NCBI GenBank assembly: GCA_041920565.1
Contig: JBHGXS010000053.1
Span: 62,001 to 126,000 of the forward strand
Direction: 5' to 3'
DNA: 64,000 nt
Source: JAGHKQ01 sp041920565
GTDB taxonomy: Bacteria; Bacillota; Bacilli; Bacillales; Bacillaceae_G
The notes beneath the pieces were generated by a model. That model saw only the letters and a list, made by a program, of their open reading frames with translations, had not been told where the DNA came from and searched no databases. The number at the start of each line of letters is the position of its first letter. Within the stretch, counting starts at the first letter, position 1. Shown here in pieces: positions 61,663-64,000 of this stretch. A program made the translations under genes and the position numbers.

Positions 61663-61813
61663 TTTCACGCAGTTCCATAACTCTTATATCATAGCAAACT
61701 GAAAATCGAAATTTAATACTTTTTGTCAAATTAATTGTATGAGAATTCCTTTTTGTAGAATTCCTTACTTATCTATATATTGAATCATACGTGACATAAA
61801 ATAAGGAACTAAA

Positions 61814-61843
61814 AAACCCGCTGCAAACGCAACGGGTTTCGTC
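61814..61843 (-). terminator. Terminator of the yknYZW-like operon
   Basis: AAACCCG pairs with CGGGTTT; minus strand continues TTTTAGTTCC. Confidence 0.85.
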
Positions 61844-62527
61844 TTATGGCATCGGCGGCGTTGGAAGAAAGGCAGAGCCGCCGGCGAACAGCAAACCAAG
61901 CACAAAGATCACTACAAGCAATCCAATCGTTTTGTTTTTGCTTAAGCCGGCCGCGATGTATAAACCAATACCGACAAGGATTAAACGCCAAATCGCAAAT
62001 ACATCAAACGCGCCCGCAATCGCAAAGCCCAGGGAGCCCGTCTCAAATAAGGAGCTGAAGTTTGTATAAGATGCAATCTCCCCGCCCAGAGCAGCAAGCA
62101 ACAGCGTATTGATAAGAGAACCAAGTGCAGTAATAATGCCTGCGAATATAAGGATAGAAAACAGCTTCCTATACGGAGTATCGTTGCTGAGAATCATCAT
62201 GCACACCTTATAAAATAAAGCGGTAATCGCCAAGCCGATAGGAGTTCCGAACAGTCCCGCGGCAACAGCACCGCCGACTGCAAACATCTTGAGTCCTTTG
62301 CCTCCCTCTCCCAAAATGTCTCTCGCTTCCTGCAATTGCGGACTTCCCGCAGCGAAATAAGCTGCGATCCCCCCCAATACAGCGTTTAAAACTGCCAGAA
62401 TCAATAATGGTCCCCATATCGGAGCATTCTCCCTCATCTTCTCAAACTGCTGCACCGGAGCCCAAATCATTCCAAACAACGACGGCTTCGGCTTATGCAC
62501 CTTTTCTTCTTGTACCATGGCTTCCAT
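61844..62527 (-). CDS. yknW: Yip1 family membrane protein (YknW-like)
   Basis: 227 residues from ATG 62527 (SD GAGGTG). A cytosolic N-terminal segment (PSLFGMIWAPVQQFEKMREN, about 12-32) and five membrane helices, as in Yip1 proteins. In B. subtilis YknW works with the YknXYZ exporter against the SdpC cannibalism toxin. Here it is the last gene after an MacB-type permease and ATPase, an order different from B. subtilis yknWXYZ, but the same components. Confidence 0.8.
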   Translation of the reverse strand: MEAMVQEEKVHKPKPSLFGMIWAPVQQFEKMRENAPIWGPLLILAVLNAVLGGIAAYFAAGSPQLQEARDILGEGGKGLKMFAVGGAVAAGLFGTPIGLAITALFYKVCMMILSNDTPYRKLFSILIFAGIITALGSLINTLLLAALGGEIASYTNFSSLFETGSLGFAIAGAFDVFAIWRLILVGIGLYIAAGLSKNKTIGLLVVIFVLGLLFAGGSAFLPTPPMP

Positions 62528-62607
62528 ATTTCGCACCTCTCTCATTTTTTATATTGTTCCCACCAACGCTACGACCATCTGCAGAGAGCTGATGGAAGTT
62601 TTCCTAG

Positions 62608-63810
62608 TTATTCGTATCGCAGCGCATCGATCGGATCGAGCTTCGCTGCTTTATTGGCCGGAATCAAGCCGAAAATGATGCCAAGGGACATGGAGAACAA
62701 TACGCCCCCAAGAACGACTTCGCCTGACACGAGCGGCGGCCATTTTGCGAAGGAAGATACGATATATGCGCCTCCCACTCCCAATCCGATGCCGATAATT
62801 CCGCCTAGCATCGTTAACATCATCGCTTCTATTAAAAACTGAAGCAAAATTTTGCTGCGTGTGGCACCCAGCGCTTTGCGGATCCCGATTTCTCTCGTCC
62901 GCTCCGTTACAGACACCAGCATAATGTTCATCACGCCGATGCCGCCGACCAATAACGAAATACTCGCAATCCCGCCGATAATCATCGTCATGATATTCGT
63001 CACTTTGGAAATGCTCTCTTGAATCTCTTTCAAATTGAACACTTCATACTTTCCTTTTACATCGCTCGGTTTATTGTCATTCAGAACCGTCACGGCTTTC
63101 TTTCCTGCCAGCTCCAGCTTGTTCACATCATGCGCTTGAATCGTTACCGTTTGGATCGTGTCCGTGCCGTACAGCACCGGCCAAAGCGATAACGGCAGCA
63201 AGATGCTTGGCATGTCAAATCCGAACAAATCCGTTCCTTCATTATATATGCCGACTACCTCAAATGGTTGTCCTTTAATTTCAACGATTTTACCAACCGC
63301 ACGCTCATGCTTAAACAGCTCTTTCGCAGCGGCTTCGTTGATGATAACCGCATTATTGGACTGCATAAAATCAGTTTCCGTTAGTTTACGTCCTTTTGTA
63401 ATCTTCACGGTATTCACCGCAAAATAATCATTGGTAATGCCTGTAATTTGCGTTCCGACCGTCTCTTCTCCAAAATTCAAATCTTCCATTTGCGAGTTCG
63501 TCGTAATCACATGGCTAATCTCTTTAATTTTGCGGAGCTGATATAAATCCTCTTGCGTAAACACCGGCATCTGGTCAAAGCCCATCATCGCAAACGAATC
63601 GTCTGTATCCGGCTGAAACGTCAGCTCCAGCGTATTGTTTCCTTTTCCCGCAAACTGGGACTTCAACGCCGCTTCCCCGCCTTGCCCGATGGCCACAACC
63701 GTAATGATGGAGCCGACCCCGATGATGATTCCAAGAATCGTTAACGCTGAACGGAGCTTATGCGCCAAAATGGAAGAAAGGGCAATTTTCACACTATCCA
63801 ATAAACTCAT
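62608..63810 (-). CDS. yknZ: MacB/YknZ-type ABC transporter permease
   Basis: 400 residues from ATG 63810 (SD GGAGATGG). MacB topology: one N-terminal helix (SAILAHKLRSALTILGIIIG-like, about 20-40), a large extracellular MacB_PCD domain (about 45-270), then FtsX-like helices with VTERTREIGIRKALGATRSK (about 300-320) and a Lys-rich NKAAKLDPIDALRYE end. Works mechanically with an ATPase and an adaptor rather than as a classical channel. ATGA overlap with the ATPase gene shows coupling. Confidence 0.92.
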   Translation of the reverse strand: MSLLDSVKIALSSILAHKLRSALTILGIIIGVGSIITVVAIGQGGEAALKSQFAGKGNNTLELTFQPDTDDSFAMMGFDQMPVFTQEDLYQLRKIKEISHVITTNSQMEDLNFGEETVGTQITGITNDYFAVNTVKITKGRKLTETDFMQSNNAVIINEAAAKELFKHERAVGKIVEIKGQPFEVVGIYNEGTDLFGFDMPSILLPLSLWPVLYGTDTIQTVTIQAHDVNKLELAGKKAVTVLNDNKPSDVKGKYEVFNLKEIQESISKVTNIMTMIIGGIASISLLVGGIGVMNIMLVSVTERTREIGIRKALGATRSKILLQFLIEAMMLTMLGGIIGIGLGVGGAYIVSSFAKWPPLVSGEVVLGGVLFSMSLGIIFGLIPANKAAKLDPIDALRYE

Positions 63811-64000
63811 GCGTACCATCTCCTGTCTTCCATAATCTCTCCGTCCTTAATGAGGATGCGGCGCTTTGTATACGCAGCCACCTCTTCCTCATGCGTAACC
63901 ATAATGACCGTCGTGCCTTCTTGGTTGAGCTGCGTAAAAATATTCATGACCTGCTCGCCCGACTTTGAATCCAATGCACCCGTCGGCTCATCCGCCAAAA
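63807..64000 (-). CDS. yknY: ABC transporter ATPase (YknY-like), C-terminal end only
   Basis: About 63 codons before the window edge: LADEPTGALDSKSGEQVMNI (Walker B Asp-Glu and D-loop), MVTHEEEVAAYTKRR (H-loop) and GEIMEDRRWYA. This is the LolD/MacB-type ATPase signature. Its TGA overlaps the permease start (ATGA). An adaptor gene (yknX-like) is expected just beyond the window. Confidence 0.92.
   Translation of the reverse strand, partial: LADEPTGALDSKSGEQVMNIFTQLNQEGTTVIMVTHEEEVAAYTKRRILIKDGEIMEDRRWYA

Noticed and set aside
1..64000. tRNA, rRNA or prophage regions
   Set aside because: No cloverleaf-like, rRNA-like or phage structural sequences were recognised on either strand by eye.

Overview
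The window looks like chromosome of a low-GC, endospore-forming Bacillaceae bacterium. Evidence: a gerK-type germinant-receptor operon (gerA-gerC-gerB order), teichoic acid genes (tagO, ltaS, LCP ligases), the Bacillus-like block comFA/degV/yvyE/LCP/tagO, comK, an S-box methionine transporter, a yybP-ykoY riboswitch, and Shine-Dalgarno sequences of the AGGAGG type. No rRNA, tRNA, prophage or CRISPR array was seen.

Layout. 0-11 kb is an envelope and competence block: comFA (partial), a CwlO-like endopeptidase, an HxlR regulator, degV, yvyE, an LCP ligase, UDP-glucose dehydrogenase, gtaB copy 1, tagO and a polysaccharide deacetylase. 11-16 kb has a GHL10 glycosidase, a cellobiose-type PTS (IIB-IIC-IIA) and an acyltransferase. 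17-20 kb is cydAB with a 50-residue protein gene nearby. 20-29 kb is transport: a lactate permease interrupted by one TGA, an ArsB-type carrier, and metNIQ behind a SAM riboswitch. 29-35 kb holds a flavin amine oxidase and the germinant receptor operon. 35-38 kb is a decay zone (GNAT, butanediol dehydrogenase and IS605-like relics) that also contains a manganese riboswitch in front of a 64-residue membrane protein gene. 38-45 kb has ltaS, dat, an SH3/NlpC-P60 hydrolase and an SH3/3D protein. 45-54 kb has an FHA-winged-helix regulator divergent from a 49-residue peptide gene, a SWIM/SNF2 pair, and DUF1659/DUF2922 proteins. 54-64 kb has a second LCP ligase, comK facing a small sigma factor, a large GHL10-amidase fusion, gtaB copy 2 with a broken galE, and a yknYZW-like ABC operon.

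How it fits together. Wall metabolism dominates: precursor supply (two gtaB, ugd), teichoic acid synthesis and attachment (tagO, ltaS, two LCP proteins), and remodelling (CwlO-like, SH3-NlpC/P60, 3D protein, two GHL10 proteins, one fused to an amidase). WalR-type direct repeats precede both cwlO and tagO, which would link hydrolysis and teichoic acid synthesis to WalKR.

Non-coding structure. At least five intergenic spots carry a dispersed repeat built from 20-21 bp units with the core AATTGCAC, always in the same orientation, often between a terminator hairpin and a conserved tail. I do not recognise this family and consider it the main unexplained structure. There are also many gene relics, suggesting ongoing reduction in accessory regions.
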